Below, piece by piece: positions 45,187 through 53,716 of a DNA stretch of 64,000 nt. The notes beneath the pieces were generated by a model. The model was given only the letters and a program-made list of their open reading frames with translations. It made no database searches and had not been told where the DNA came from. Origin of the DNA: Candidatus Altimarinota bacterium (GTDB lineage Bacteria > Patescibacteriota > Gracilibacteria > JAUYGZ01); contig JARGOK010000001.1 in assembly GCA_029233985.1 (NCBI GenBank), positions 929,096 to 993,095 of the forward strand, read 5' to 3'. Position 1 is the stretch's first letter, and the number at the start of each line of letters is the position of its first letter. The position numbers and the translations under genes were made by a program.

Positions 45187-46863
45187 CTATGCAGATTTCC
45201 CAGCTTTTGCTTGTTGGAGCGGGATTGCTTCCTTTAGATCATTAGGATGAATGGCAGGTTTTCTGATGCTATTGCTGATTTGGTGGTTTTGGAGGGTGTA
45301 TGAATCGGCAATGTGCACCATATTGAAAGTAGAGACTGTCTTTGGTCCGATGATCCCGGCGCCAGCGGATTCTTTGCTTTCAATGATGTTGTGTTCTAAT
45401 TGGAAAGCTATGACGGCTGATTCTGTTTTTGGGCCAAAATAATTACTATAGATTTCACCATCGTAGTGCCCTGTTTTGGTGAGAAAGTGTTGGATGTTTT
45501 TGATGTCATCGCTGACGCTTCCGAGTTTGAGGTGTTTTTTAAATGGAGTGAAGAGGGGCTCGAGTTTGGCTTTTATGAGTTGGATTTGTTTGTTGTCATT
45601 CTTTGTTTCCGCTGTTGCAAGTTTGAATTCGGGTTCTTCTGGAGTATCGAATGGAGTGTGCTCCTGGATCCACTCGTTTCCAAAATCTTTGATCATGGCT
45701 TGTATTTCGTCAGGGGTTTCGGTGACGACCTTAGGAGAGTGTTTGGCAAGTTCGTTAGCGGCTTCTACTGACTCTTTTTTGACGATATCGAGTTTTCTGA
45801 TGCGTTTCCATTCGGTGATCTCATTTTTTTGCTCATTTTTTATGAAGAAGTTTTTGAGTGCGAGTTCTTTCAGTTTATTATGAGTTCCTGGTCCAAGATA
45901 TCCTGCCGCAGGATGTTCTGCTGTTTCGATCAAATTATTGTCCAATTGGAACTTTACGAGAGCTGCCTTGGTTTGTGGTCCGAAGATTGCTGTTGGATTT
46001 GCGGTAAGATACCCGAGGTCTTTCAGGGCTTGTTGCAGTTTTCTGACGTCTGGGTCGATATCTTTTTCTCCAAGCCCTTCTCTTGCTGTTGAATTTGCTA
46101 CGGAGTAAAAGATCTCATTGAGCTTGTTCCTAGTGTTTGGACCAAATTGTCCGGCGAATTTACTTTCTCTTGAATCAATAATCTTGTGGGCGAGTTGGAA
46201 CGCGATTAGATGGTCTTTATCATTGCTGTCGAATCCAAGAGTTGTGAGGCGGTTCTTGTAGAGTGTTGGAATACCACCATTGCTTGGATCTGCGGCAACA
46301 TTATTCTTAGCTGGACGAACATATTTTTTTGCAACGACGCTAAAGTCTGCTTGAGGGAGGTTTACGAATTGAGCAAGATTGGCTCCATCTGGATACACGG
46401 TACAAGTAAGGGTTCTTTTTCCCCACTTCAATGCTGAAATGAGACCTTTTTCTCCTTGTCCAGACCAAATATCGAGTCTGTCATGAGCGTGTATCCCAAA
46501 CTTGCTGTACTGTTGACCAGCGGGGACTATGGCTCCTCCACGGTCTTCTATAGTTCCTGACAAGACATCTCCACAGCTGACTTGAGATCCAAATTTGTAG
46601 GTTTTTGGGGCTGCAAGCATACCTTCGAAAACTTCTCTCCCACTTGCTCCATTTGTTCCGTTTCCATTGAGGATGATGTCTCCCCGATAGCTACCAGTGA
46701 CATAGAATGATTGATTGGGCAGAGGAGAGTAGTAGGCTGTGGTGACAAAAGTTCGTTTGTAACTATTGTTTGCTTTTGTGCTATTCATTAATGGTGCGAG
46801 TGAAGCACCGATGATGAGCATGCTGAGAGAACTGGAAAGGCTTTTTTTGAGAAAGTTTTTCAT
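45187..46863 (-). CDS. Exported protein with 3D (double-psi beta-barrel-like) domain and peptidoglycan-binding domains
   Basis: 558 residues. Signal peptide 1-31. The ~50-170 domain has VTTAYYSPLPNQ, then GTIEDRGGAI and HAHDRLDIWSGQGEKG, carrying the acidic residues that mark the 3D/RlpA/MltA-like barrel of lytic or wall-associated proteins. Three PG_binding_1 domains follow: around LTTLGFDSNDKDHLIAFQLA..FGPNTRNKLNE; DVRKLQQALKDLGYL..FGPQTKAALVKFQ; and DIKNIQHFLTKTGHYDGE..FGPKTESAVIAFQ. A charged helical segment lies between the last two. Likely a secreted wall hydrolase or wall-binding factor. It is convergent with the preceding membrane protein gene. Confidence 0.88.
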   Translation of the reverse strand: MKNFLKKSLSSSLSMLIIGASLAPLMNSTKANNSYKRTFVTTAYYSPLPNQSFYVTGSYRGDIILNGNGTNGASGREVFEGMLAAPKTYKFGSQVSCGDVLSGTIEDRGGAIVPAGQQYSKFGIHAHDRLDIWSGQGEKGLISALKWGKRTLTCTVYPDGANLAQFVNLPQADFSVVAKKYVRPAKNNVAADPSNGGIPTLYKNRLTTLGFDSNDKDHLIAFQLAHKIIDSRESKFAGQFGPNTRNKLNEIFYSVANSTAREGLGEKDIDPDVRKLQQALKDLGYLTANPTAIFGPQTKAALVKFQLDNNLIETAEHPAAGYLGPGTHNKLKELALKNFFIKNEQKNEITEWKRIRKLDIVKKESVEAANELAKHSPKVVTETPDEIQAMIKDFGNEWIQEHTPFDTPEEPEFKLATAETKNDNKQIQLIKAKLEPLFTPFKKHLKLGSVSDDIKNIQHFLTKTGHYDGEIYSNYFGPKTESAVIAFQLEHNIIESKESAGAGIIGPKTVSTFNMVHIADSYTLQNHQISNSIRKPAIHPNDLKEAIPLQQAKAGKSA

Positions 46864-46887
46864 GTGTTTTTATTTATATTTCTTTAT

Positions 46888-46893
46888 ATTATA
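46888..46893 (-). promoter_or_regulatory. TATAAT box of the 3D/peptidoglycan-binding gene
   Basis: Perfect TATAAT on the minus strand, 25 bases before the ATG at 46863. The -35 region (TCAAGA at 17-base spacing) is weak. Confidence 0.45.
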
Positions 46894-47022
46894 GCATTCC
46901 TTCTTCTTTTTCTTGATTAGCTTATCTTGATGGTTTTGCACAATTGCATTTTTTATCCGTTTTGCTTTATTGGTATTCAGTGCTTTCTTGTTAAGATTTT
47001 GTTAAATTTCTAAATTCTCAAT

Positions 47023-48114
47023 ATGACATTGAATACCCTGATAGGGGCTAAGATTCGTTCAGCTCGACAAAACATGAGCCTTACACAAAAGCAACTAGGC
47101 GAGAAGTTAGGCAAGAGTGGAGCAGCTATTGCTTATTTGGAACAGGGGAAACGACGTATTAGTCCTGATGTATTGGCTCAAGTGGCAGGAATTACTGGAA
47201 AACCGATGTCTTTTTTTTATGAAGAGAAGGAAAATACAGAAGACCAGCTTGAAGGTCAGTTGCAAAATCTTAATGATCAAATGAAGAGTATCAAGGAGCT
47301 TTTGGATCGTGCTCGCGATGAAAAACAGAAGGTGCAAGAGTCTCTAGAGGATCGTGAAAATCGATATAAACTACTATTAGATAATGCTCCTGTAGGTATC
47401 GTTACTTGTGATTTGGAGGGAAATATTTTGGATGCCAATAAAAAGCTTTTGGAGATTGTTGGTTCGCCGTCCGAGGATGAGACAAAGAAAATCAACCTCT
47501 TCACTTATCCCGCATTGGTTGAGGCAGGAGTATCAGAGATTATTCATCGTTCGATTCGAGAAAATGCAATAGTGACTGGTGAAGTGCCTTATGTCAGTCG
47601 GTGGGGAAAAACGATTTACATGAGTTTGAAAGTTGTGCCCTTCAGTAATTCTATTGGTAATATTATTGGAGTGCAGGCAATAGTTGAGGATGTTTCACAT
47701 GAGAAAGAGTCTGCAATAATACTTGCTCAATCCGAACAAAAATTTCGAAGTTTGTTTGAAGGTGCTCATATGCAAATGATTGTTTTGGATATGGAGGGAA
47801 AGGTATTGGATGTTAATGTTCGTTACCAAGAACTTTTTGGGTGGTCAAAAGAAGAGATGGTTGGTAAAAATTTTTGGGAGTTTTCATTTTTTCACTCTCA
47901 TGAAATGGGTGATATTCTGCACCTTTTTCAAAAAGTCGTCACTGAAGGACAGCCTATTCATTATATGAAAATGGATATGCTAAACCGAGATGGAAAATCC
48001 ATCCCAGTCGATATCAGCACACGATTTTTAGAAGATAATGGGAAACCTTGGGCTCTTTTTTCCATCATTAGCCCACAAGAAGTAAGGTTTTCAACACTTA
48101 GAGATTTTCTTTAG
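47023..48114 (+). CDS. XRE-family helix-turn-helix regulator with two PAS sensor domains
   Basis: 363 residues. HTH_3/XRE domain at 5-60 (LIGAKIRSARQNMSLTQKQLGEKLGKSGAAIAYLEQGKRRI). A coiled coil of about 40 residues follows (EDQLEGQLQNLNDQMKSIKELLDRARDEKQKV). PAS1 spans ~113-225 (YKLLLDNAPVGIVTCDLEGNIL..GIGVQAIVEDVSHEKE type, with a PAC end), PAS2 ~240-355 (FRSLFEGAHMQMIVLDMEGKVL..RDGKSIPVDIS). No kinase, cyclase or output domain follows, so it senses and binds DNA in one chain. TAAATT at 47011-47016 sits almost on the start codon, and TAAGAT at 46992-46997 is the alternative -10. It is convergent with RNase J, 7 bases apart. Confidence 0.9.
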   Translation: MTLNTLIGAKIRSARQNMSLTQKQLGEKLGKSGAAIAYLEQGKRRISPDVLAQVAGITGKPMSFFYEEKENTEDQLEGQLQNLNDQMKSIKELLDRARDEKQKVQESLEDRENRYKLLLDNAPVGIVTCDLEGNILDANKKLLEIVGSPSEDETKKINLFTYPALVEAGVSEIIHRSIRENAIVTGEVPYVSRWGKTIYMSLKVVPFSNSIGNIIGVQAIVEDVSHEKESAIILAQSEQKFRSLFEGAHMQMIVLDMEGKVLDVNVRYQELFGWSKEEMVGKNFWEFSFFHSHEMGDILHLFQKVVTEGQPIHYMKMDMLNRDGKSIPVDISTRFLEDNGKPWALFSIISPQEVRFSTLRDFL

Positions 48115-48121
48115 CTTGTTT

Positions 48122-50002
48122 TTAGACCTTTACGATGAATGGCATGATGATGGGGTTTCTTTTTACCATGTTCATAATGACCTTTCCGACAGAACGTTTT
48201 ATGTCGAGTTTGATTTCATCTGAAGATGCTTTTCGAGCATGTCCTTTTTCGTAGGCTTTTTTTGCTGCTTCAACACATTTACTGTAGATCTCAGGAGAAT
48301 CTTTTAGATAGATCAGCCCTCGTGAATCAATTGCTGGATTTGCAATGAGTTTGCCTGTGTCTTGATTGACTCTGAATGCAATTATTGCCACTCCATTTTC
48401 AGACATGATTTGACGATCGAGCATCACTTTTGAGAGATGACCCTCGCCTTCACGGTGTCCGTCGATAAAGATATTATTCGCTGGGATTTTGCTTTTACTT
48501 TTGCGCATGGTGTGACCATCTGTTTCAATGATGTCTCCATTTTCCGCCATGATGACTTTTTTGTCTTCCATCCCTATTTCTAGTGCGAGGTTTTTATGAG
48601 CATGTCGCAGGAGATATTCTCCATGGACTGGAATCAGGTACTTTGGTGTCATGAGCTTGAGCATGAGTTTGATTTCCTCTTGTTTTGCATGTCCAGAGGT
48701 ATGTACATCCATGTGTTTGTTGGTGATGACCTTTACTCCATGTCTGAGGAGTTTATTGATCATGCTTACTACCGACTTTTCATTTCCAATGATGGCATTT
48801 GAAGAAAGCACAATGGTGTCACTCGGAGTGAGTTTTATATCACGATGTTCTCCAATAGCTACCCGGCTGAGCGCCGCGAGACCTTCTCCTTGAGATCCGG
48901 TGCAGAGTATGATGGTTTTGTGGCTGGGGTGTTTTCCCATTTGTCGAATTTCCCGTAGGGTTCCGCTAGGTGGTTTGATAAACCCTGTTTTGGTTCCAAT
49001 TTCGATATTGTTCATCATACTTCTTCCGCTCACGAAGACTTTTCGGTCATTTTTATGGGCAATATGTAATATTTGGTTGATTCTTCCCATTAGAGAAGAA
49101 AATGAGGCAATAATCACTCGGCCTTTTGCTTTTTCAATAATGTTTTCGAGAACTTCTGCGACTTTCTTTTCAGACATTGTATATCCAGGAATAGGGGCAT
49201 TGGTTGATTCTCCCATGAGAGCTAATACTCCTTCAGAGCCAATCTTTGCTAAATGTTGGAAATCAGCACATTCTCCAGAAGCAGGTGTGAAATCAAATTT
49301 CCAATCTCCTGTGTGGACGATGTTTCCCACTGGAGTTCGTAAGACAATTCCATTTGAATCAGGGATTGAGTGGTTTTGCAGGAAGTACTCAACTTCATAA
49401 GATCCAATTTTAAAAGGTTTTCCGTTTTCAACAACTCTTAGATCACATCTTTTGGTGAGCTTGAATTCGTCGAGCTGTTTTTGGATCATTCCGATAGTGA
49501 GAGCAGATCCATACACAGGAGGGAACCCGAGTTTTGGTAAAATATGCTTTAGAGCACCAATATGATCGAGATGACCATGGGTGATAAGCATTGCTTTTAC
49601 TTTTTTCTTGTTTTGTTCGAGGTAGGTTGTGTCTGGTATGACGTAGTCAATCCCTAGCATTCCTGGTTCAGGAAACTGAAGTCCGCAATCAATTGTGACG
49701 ATCTCATCACCAAACTCAATGGCATTCATGTTTTTCCCTACTTCATCGAGTCCAGCCATTGGCATGATCTTCAAGAGCTTGTTTCCTTTGAATCGATGTG
49801 TTTTTTGGGATTGATGTTGTGCCTTTCTTGATCCACCTGTGTGACTTTTTTGATGAGTTCTTTTTTTATGGTGATGTTGAGGTGTTTTGTGATGCGTTTT
49901 TTTTTGTTGAGGGCTGCTCGCTGGTGTTTTGGTTGTTGCTTCTTTTTTTGAAGCACCGTTTTGTGATTCTGGTTTCTTAAACCAGTCTGTTAGTTTGTTC
50001 AT
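48122..50002 (-). CDS. rnj: Ribonuclease J
   Basis: 626 residues from the ATG at 50002; a longer frame begins at 50047. Metallo-beta-lactamase core with HGHLDHIG (about residues 142-149), VIPDTTYL, NGIVLRTPVGNIVHTGDWKFD, and the beta-CASP motifs IIASFSSLMGRINQ, GRSMMNNI and CTGSQGEGLAAL, plus the late HTSGHAKQEEI and PVHGEYL. C-terminal domain present. It processes and degrades mRNA and rRNA as an endo- and 5'-exonuclease. Unusually, ~75 residues before the core are a Lys/His/Gln-rich disordered tail (KKTHHKTPQHHHKKRTHQKS), probably RNA- or ribosome-binding. Confidence 0.94.
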   Translation of the reverse strand: MNKLTDWFKKPESQNGASKKEATTKTPASSPQQKKTHHKTPQHHHKKRTHQKSHTGGSRKAQHQSQKTHRFKGNKLLKIMPMAGLDEVGKNMNAIEFGDEIVTIDCGLQFPEPGMLGIDYVIPDTTYLEQNKKKVKAMLITHGHLDHIGALKHILPKLGFPPVYGSALTIGMIQKQLDEFKLTKRCDLRVVENGKPFKIGSYEVEYFLQNHSIPDSNGIVLRTPVGNIVHTGDWKFDFTPASGECADFQHLAKIGSEGVLALMGESTNAPIPGYTMSEKKVAEVLENIIEKAKGRVIIASFSSLMGRINQILHIAHKNDRKVFVSGRSMMNNIEIGTKTGFIKPPSGTLREIRQMGKHPSHKTIILCTGSQGEGLAALSRVAIGEHRDIKLTPSDTIVLSSNAIIGNEKSVVSMINKLLRHGVKVITNKHMDVHTSGHAKQEEIKLMLKLMTPKYLIPVHGEYLLRHAHKNLALEIGMEDKKVIMAENGDIIETDGHTMRKSKSKIPANNIFIDGHREGEGHLSKVMLDRQIMSENGVAIIAFRVNQDTGKLIANPAIDSRGLIYLKDSPEIYSKCVEAAKKAYEKGHARKASSDEIKLDIKRSVGKVIMNMVKRNPIIMPFIVKV

Positions 50003-50276
50003 TTTTTCAATGTAATAATATAATTCATCAGTTTTCTCTCTGATCATTCTTCATAATAGCATTTTTTTACTGAGATAACAATCATGTTTTTGTTGAACAC
50101 CTTTTTATTCCCTTCTGTAAGCCAACTTATTAGATTTGATTTTATTCTGAATAAGAATTTTATGGTTCGTGATATTGTACTTTGTGCCTCTATAGTGAGG
50201 TATCGCTTTATGCTTGAAGCTGAAAGAATAGTAGTGCATTCTTCTTCTCATTGTTTCAAAAGGGGCTCTTTTAGGG

Positions 50277-50282
50277 TATAAT
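50277..50282 (+). promoter_or_regulatory. TATAAT box of prs
   Basis: Perfect TATAAT, 30 bases before the ATG at 50313, with TTTCAA at 17-base spacing as a possible -35. The rest of the 50048-50312 divergent gap shows no convincing gene. Confidence 0.45.
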
Positions 50283-50312
50283 AAAGGTAATAATCTCTTT
50301 ATTCTGTCGTTT

Positions 50313-51245
50313 ATGTCGTCATATAAGATTTTCTCAGGGAGTTCTCATCGAGAGTTGGCTGAGTCTATTTGTAAAGAATTGGGTATTGAACTGACCAGTG
50401 CAAACCTGAAGAGATTTGCTTCAAATGAGATCTATGTAAGATTAGAAGAAAGTGTGAGAGGGAAGGATGTTTTTATTGTTCAAACGGCGACAAAAAACGT
50501 GAATGAAGACTACATGGAGCTTTTTTTGATGGCAGATGCTATGAAAAGGTCTTTTGCAACAAAAGTTCATATTGTTTTCCCATTTTATGGATATGCACGC
50601 CAAGATCGTGTTGCAGAGCCTCGTGAGACTATTTCTGCAAAATTGATGGCAGATCTGCTCGTGACATCTGGTGTTGATCATTTGATGACGATTATGCTTC
50701 ATTCTGATCAAATTCAAGGATTCTTTGATATTCCTGTAGATAACATTAATCCATGTAAGCTATTTTTTGATTATCTCAAAGATAAAGACTTGAATGATAC
50801 GGTTATCGTTTCTCCAGATGCTGGAGGAGCGAAGGCAGCTAAGCGATTTGCTGATATGTTTGGATTACCATTAGCAATATTGAACAAACAACGTGGTGCT
50901 CATAATGAGTCTGAAGTGACTCATGTGGTGGGAGATGTATCAGGCAAGACTTGTATTATTTATGACGATATGGTCGATACGGCTGGGTCAGTTTGTAATG
51001 CTAAGGATGCTCTTATCAAAGCTGGAGCAAAAGATGAAGTATGTTTGGCCGTTACGCATGCAGTTCTTTCGGGACCTGCTGTAGAGCGCCTCGATGCCGC
51101 TGGGTTTAAGGAAATTATTGTGACTGATTCGATTCCTCTTCCAGATCCTGCACCACAGAATGTGACAGTGTTGAGGTTAGCACCACTTATAGCTGCTATT
51201 ATTCAGAGAATACAGGCGGGTGAGAGCGTGAGTGGTCTTTATTAA
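50313..51245 (+). CDS. prs: Ribose-phosphate pyrophosphokinase
   Basis: 310 residues, full family length. FSGSSHRELAESICKELGI at the start, RFASNEIYVRLEESVRGKDVFIVQT, FYGYARQDRVAEPRETISAKLMADLL (ATP and Mg site), TIMLHSDQIQGFFDIPVDNI, VVSPDAGGAKAAKRFA, and the PRPP-binding loop IIYDDMVDTAGSV. It makes PRPP from ribose-5-phosphate and ATP for nucleotides and, here, for the UbiA-family phosphoribosyltransferase at 38763. It lies next to rpiB, which makes its substrate. Confidence 0.97.
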   Translation: MSSYKIFSGSSHRELAESICKELGIELTSANLKRFASNEIYVRLEESVRGKDVFIVQTATKNVNEDYMELFLMADAMKRSFATKVHIVFPFYGYARQDRVAEPRETISAKLMADLLVTSGVDHLMTIMLHSDQIQGFFDIPVDNINPCKLFFDYLKDKDLNDTVIVSPDAGGAKAAKRFADMFGLPLAILNKQRGAHNESEVTHVVGDVSGKTCIIYDDMVDTAGSVCNAKDALIKAGAKDEVCLAVTHAVLSGPAVERLDAAGFKEIIVTDSIPLPDPAPQNVTVLRLAPLIAAIIQRIQAGESVSGLY

Positions 51246-51328
51246 GATGCTTTAGACTGTTAGGATTGTTGGGATGATTAGAAATAATGCTTTTCTAAAG
51301 TGTCTTTTATTTGTTAACTGTCTTTTTT

Positions 51329-51772
51329 ATGAAAATTTTTCTTGCGACGGATCATGCTGGTGTAGATCATAAAAATGCCCTACGGCACTATTTGGTTGAA
51401 AAAGGAATGGATGTAGAAGATATGGGAACGGATTCTACTGAATCTTGTGATTATCCAGATTTTATTATGCCTGCGGCTCGTGCTGTTGCTGAAGATCCGG
51501 AAAATAGACGGGCTTTTGTTTTTGGTGGATCAGGACAAGGTGAGGCCATGACTGCTAATCGTGTTAAAGGAGTCCGTGCAACGACGTATTACCATCATGA
51601 TTTGGACATTCTGGAGCTTTCGCGGTCTCATAATGGTGCAAATATTCTTTCTATTGGAGCTCGATTTGTCTCCGTCGAAGAGATGAAAGAAGCTGCTGAT
51701 AAATGGCTGGGGATGAATGAAGCTTTAGAAGAACGTCATGCAAGAAGAGTTGCTAAGATTGATACTGTTTAA
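51329..51772 (+). CDS. rpiB: Ribose-5-phosphate isomerase B (RpiB/LacAB family)
   Basis: 147 residues from the ATG at 51329, where the family strand MKIFLATDHAG begins. Marks: DMGTDSTESCDYPDF, VFGGSGQGEAMTANRVKGVRA, and SRSHNGANILSIGARFV. The catalytic cysteine of the E. coli type (CGTGxG) is replaced by Ser (GGSGQGE), the arrangement of the Mycobacterium tuberculosis enzyme, where a Glu acts as base. Interconverts ribulose-5-P and ribose-5-P, directly feeding prs upstream. The C-terminus is followed by a shared bidirectional terminator. Confidence 0.94.
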   Translation: MKIFLATDHAGVDHKNALRHYLVEKGMDVEDMGTDSTESCDYPDFIMPAARAVAEDPENRRAFVFGGSGQGEAMTANRVKGVRATTYYHHDLDILELSRSHNGANILSIGARFVSVEEMKEAADKWLGMNEALEERHARRVAKIDTV

Positions 51773-51807
51773 GAATTTGTTATTTGGATGTGAGATAATT
51801 GAAGATC

Positions 51808-51842
51808 AAAAAAAGGTGAGGAGAATAGTCCTCACCTTTTTT
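51808..51842. terminator. Bidirectional Rho-independent terminator
   Basis: Perfect stem AAAAAAGGTGAGGA / TCCTCACCTTTTTT around a GAATAG loop. It serves rpiB on the plus strand and the S41 protease gene on the minus strand. Confidence 0.95.
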
Positions 51843-51861
51843 ATTGTTATTGTTTTCTTTT

Positions 51862-53541
51862 TTATCTTCGGAGGCTGGAGCGGCTTCCGTTCTTGAGTTT
51901 ATTTATTGTTGCTTCGAGTGCTTCGTCTGCAGGACTTCCCGGGTTGTCAGTGATAACAATATCAGGGATTATCCCTGTTTTATTGATACTGTTTCCTTTT
52001 CCAGTGAGCCAATGAGCAGTAGTGATTTTGAGAGCTGATCCGTCTGTGTAGCTGATGACTTCTTGTACAGATCCTTTTCCAAAGCTGGTTTCTCCTACGA
52101 TGATGGCTTTATCATAGTCTTGAAGAGTCCCTGCTAGGATCTCAGATGCAGAAGCAGATCCTTTATTAATGATAACAGCTAATGGAATATCAGAGATGAT
52201 GGGGTCAGTCATAGCCTCTGAAACAGTTGTATCTGTGAGTGTTTGGATTTGTACCGTTGAATCTCCTTTGTTGAGAAAATAATCCAGCATTTCAATCACG
52301 ACATGGAGGAACCCTCCAGGGTTGTTTCTGACGTCGATGATGACACCAGCAGGACGTTCTCTTGCTGCTTTTTCCAGTATGGGACGGAGCTCAGTTGCTG
52401 CATTGAGATTGAATTGTAGGAGGCTAATAATATAGTAGCCATTTTGTTCTTCAAATGTGAGAGATGGAATATTGACTCTCCCTCGTGTGACTTGTATTTC
52501 GAGGCTTTCGCGTGATCTTTTGATTGTTAGATTGACGCTTGTTCCTGATGGTCCTTTTATTTTTGATACGGCTTCTTGGAGAGTAAGACCATCCAGCGAT
52601 TCTCCATTGACGTGTGTGACGATATCACCAGCACGTAGTCCTGCTTTTTCTGCAGGGCTTCCTTTGATAGGAGAAATAATGAGAATGTTCTCGTCTTTTT
52701 TTTCTATATACGCTCCGATTCCTTCAACATCTCCCTTGAGTCCTTGGAAAAACTGAAGGTTTTCTGCTGGTGTGTAAAATTCACTATAGGGATCGTCTAG
52801 GCTGTCGACGACTGTTTTGATAGCATTATGAATTGCATCTGTTTCACTGAAATCATTTCGGTAATAGCTTTTGTTGTAGATGTTGTTGATAGTGGCTTCG
52901 AGGACATCGAGCTTGCTTCCATTGCTGATATTAAGGAAAAATGATTGGTTTTCTTCTTGAGGAATCGAAAAAAGTGAGTCGTCAGCTGCCTCGATAAGAG
53001 AGAGTTTGAAAAGAAATCCGAGCGCCTCGCTTCTGCTGACTTTTTTGTTGAGACGAATTCCTGTTCGGGTTTCAGTTTGAGTTTTGAAAACACCAATTTC
53101 TACGGCTTTGTGGACTGTCGTGTCTGTGTCGATATCCGTATATTTCCATTGAGAATCGGGGATAAATGCTGGAATAGTGATTCCGTAGCTTAGCATTCCA
53201 GTACGCATCATTTCTACGGTGTTGAGGTTGTCATTTTTTTTGACTTGGTTTCCATAAAACCCTTCATTGAGGAGTTTTCGGAAGGCTGTAAATGAGGTCA
53301 TTTTTCGATTTCCGATACTTCTCATAGAAATGCAGGCCATTTCAAGTGCTGTGATTCGAAGGTTTGTTTTTTCAGGACTTTTTGTAAAACACCCGGTCAG
53401 ATTGTACTCAGAGAGAAAGTCGACCAGTTCTTGGGAGGTTGCAGAAGATATAGTGATTTTTGATTCGGCAAAGGTGGGTTGGACGAGATGTGGGAGTAAG
53501 AGCCCGAGAGTAATAAGTAGAGCTCCGAATTTTTTAAACAT
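51862..53541 (-). CDS. Carboxy-terminal processing protease (S41, CtpA-like) with SLH-like N-terminal region
   Basis: 559 residues. Signal peptide 1-25 (LVQPTFA). Residues ~60-200 contain two degenerate SLH-like repeats (FIPDSQWKYTDIDTDTTVHKAVEIGVF..RLNKKVSRSEALGFLFKL). PDZ domain ~265-350 (IGAYIEKKDENILIISPIKGSPAEKAGLRAGDIVTHVNG). S41 core: VIIDVRNNPGGFLHVVIEMLDYFL, catalytic Ser in GSASASEILAG, catalytic Lys in TSFGKGSVQEV. It would cut exported proteins near their C-termini outside the membrane. The SLH-like part may tether it to the wall. It is convergent with rpiB. Confidence 0.92.
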   Translation of the reverse strand: MFKKFGALLITLGLLLPHLVQPTFAESKITISSATSQELVDFLSEYNLTGCFTKSPEKTNLRITALEMACISMRSIGNRKMTSFTAFRKLLNEGFYGNQVKKNDNLNTVEMMRTGMLSYGITIPAFIPDSQWKYTDIDTDTTVHKAVEIGVFKTQTETRTGIRLNKKVSRSEALGFLFKLSLIEAADDSLFSIPQEENQSFFLNISNGSKLDVLEATINNIYNKSYYRNDFSETDAIHNAIKTVVDSLDDPYSEFYTPAENLQFFQGLKGDVEGIGAYIEKKDENILIISPIKGSPAEKAGLRAGDIVTHVNGESLDGLTLQEAVSKIKGPSGTSVNLTIKRSRESLEIQVTRGRVNIPSLTFEEQNGYYIISLLQFNLNAATELRPILEKAARERPAGVIIDVRNNPGGFLHVVIEMLDYFLNKGDSTVQIQTLTDTTVSEAMTDPIISDIPLAVIINKGSASASEILAGTLQDYDKAIIVGETSFGKGSVQEVISYTDGSALKITTAHWLTGKGNSINKTGIIPDIVITDNPGSPADEALEATINKLKNGSRSSLRR

Positions 53542-53716
53542 AGTACTGAGATTAAAGGTATTTTATTCTTTCATTAAAAATGTGATCTGTAAATAGTTCT
53601 AGGTAGTCTCTTGTAGTATGTGTTTTGTAGGTAGAAATTGTGGAGTGACGGATCTTTTTTTATCGTTCATTGTTGAATGTTTATAGTTTATGATATTCAA
53701 TGCTGTAAAAAGAAAT

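Noticed and set aside
50084..50281. 65-codon frame between rnj and prs.
   Set aside because: It overlaps the prs promoter, lacks a convincing start or any motif; more likely chance.
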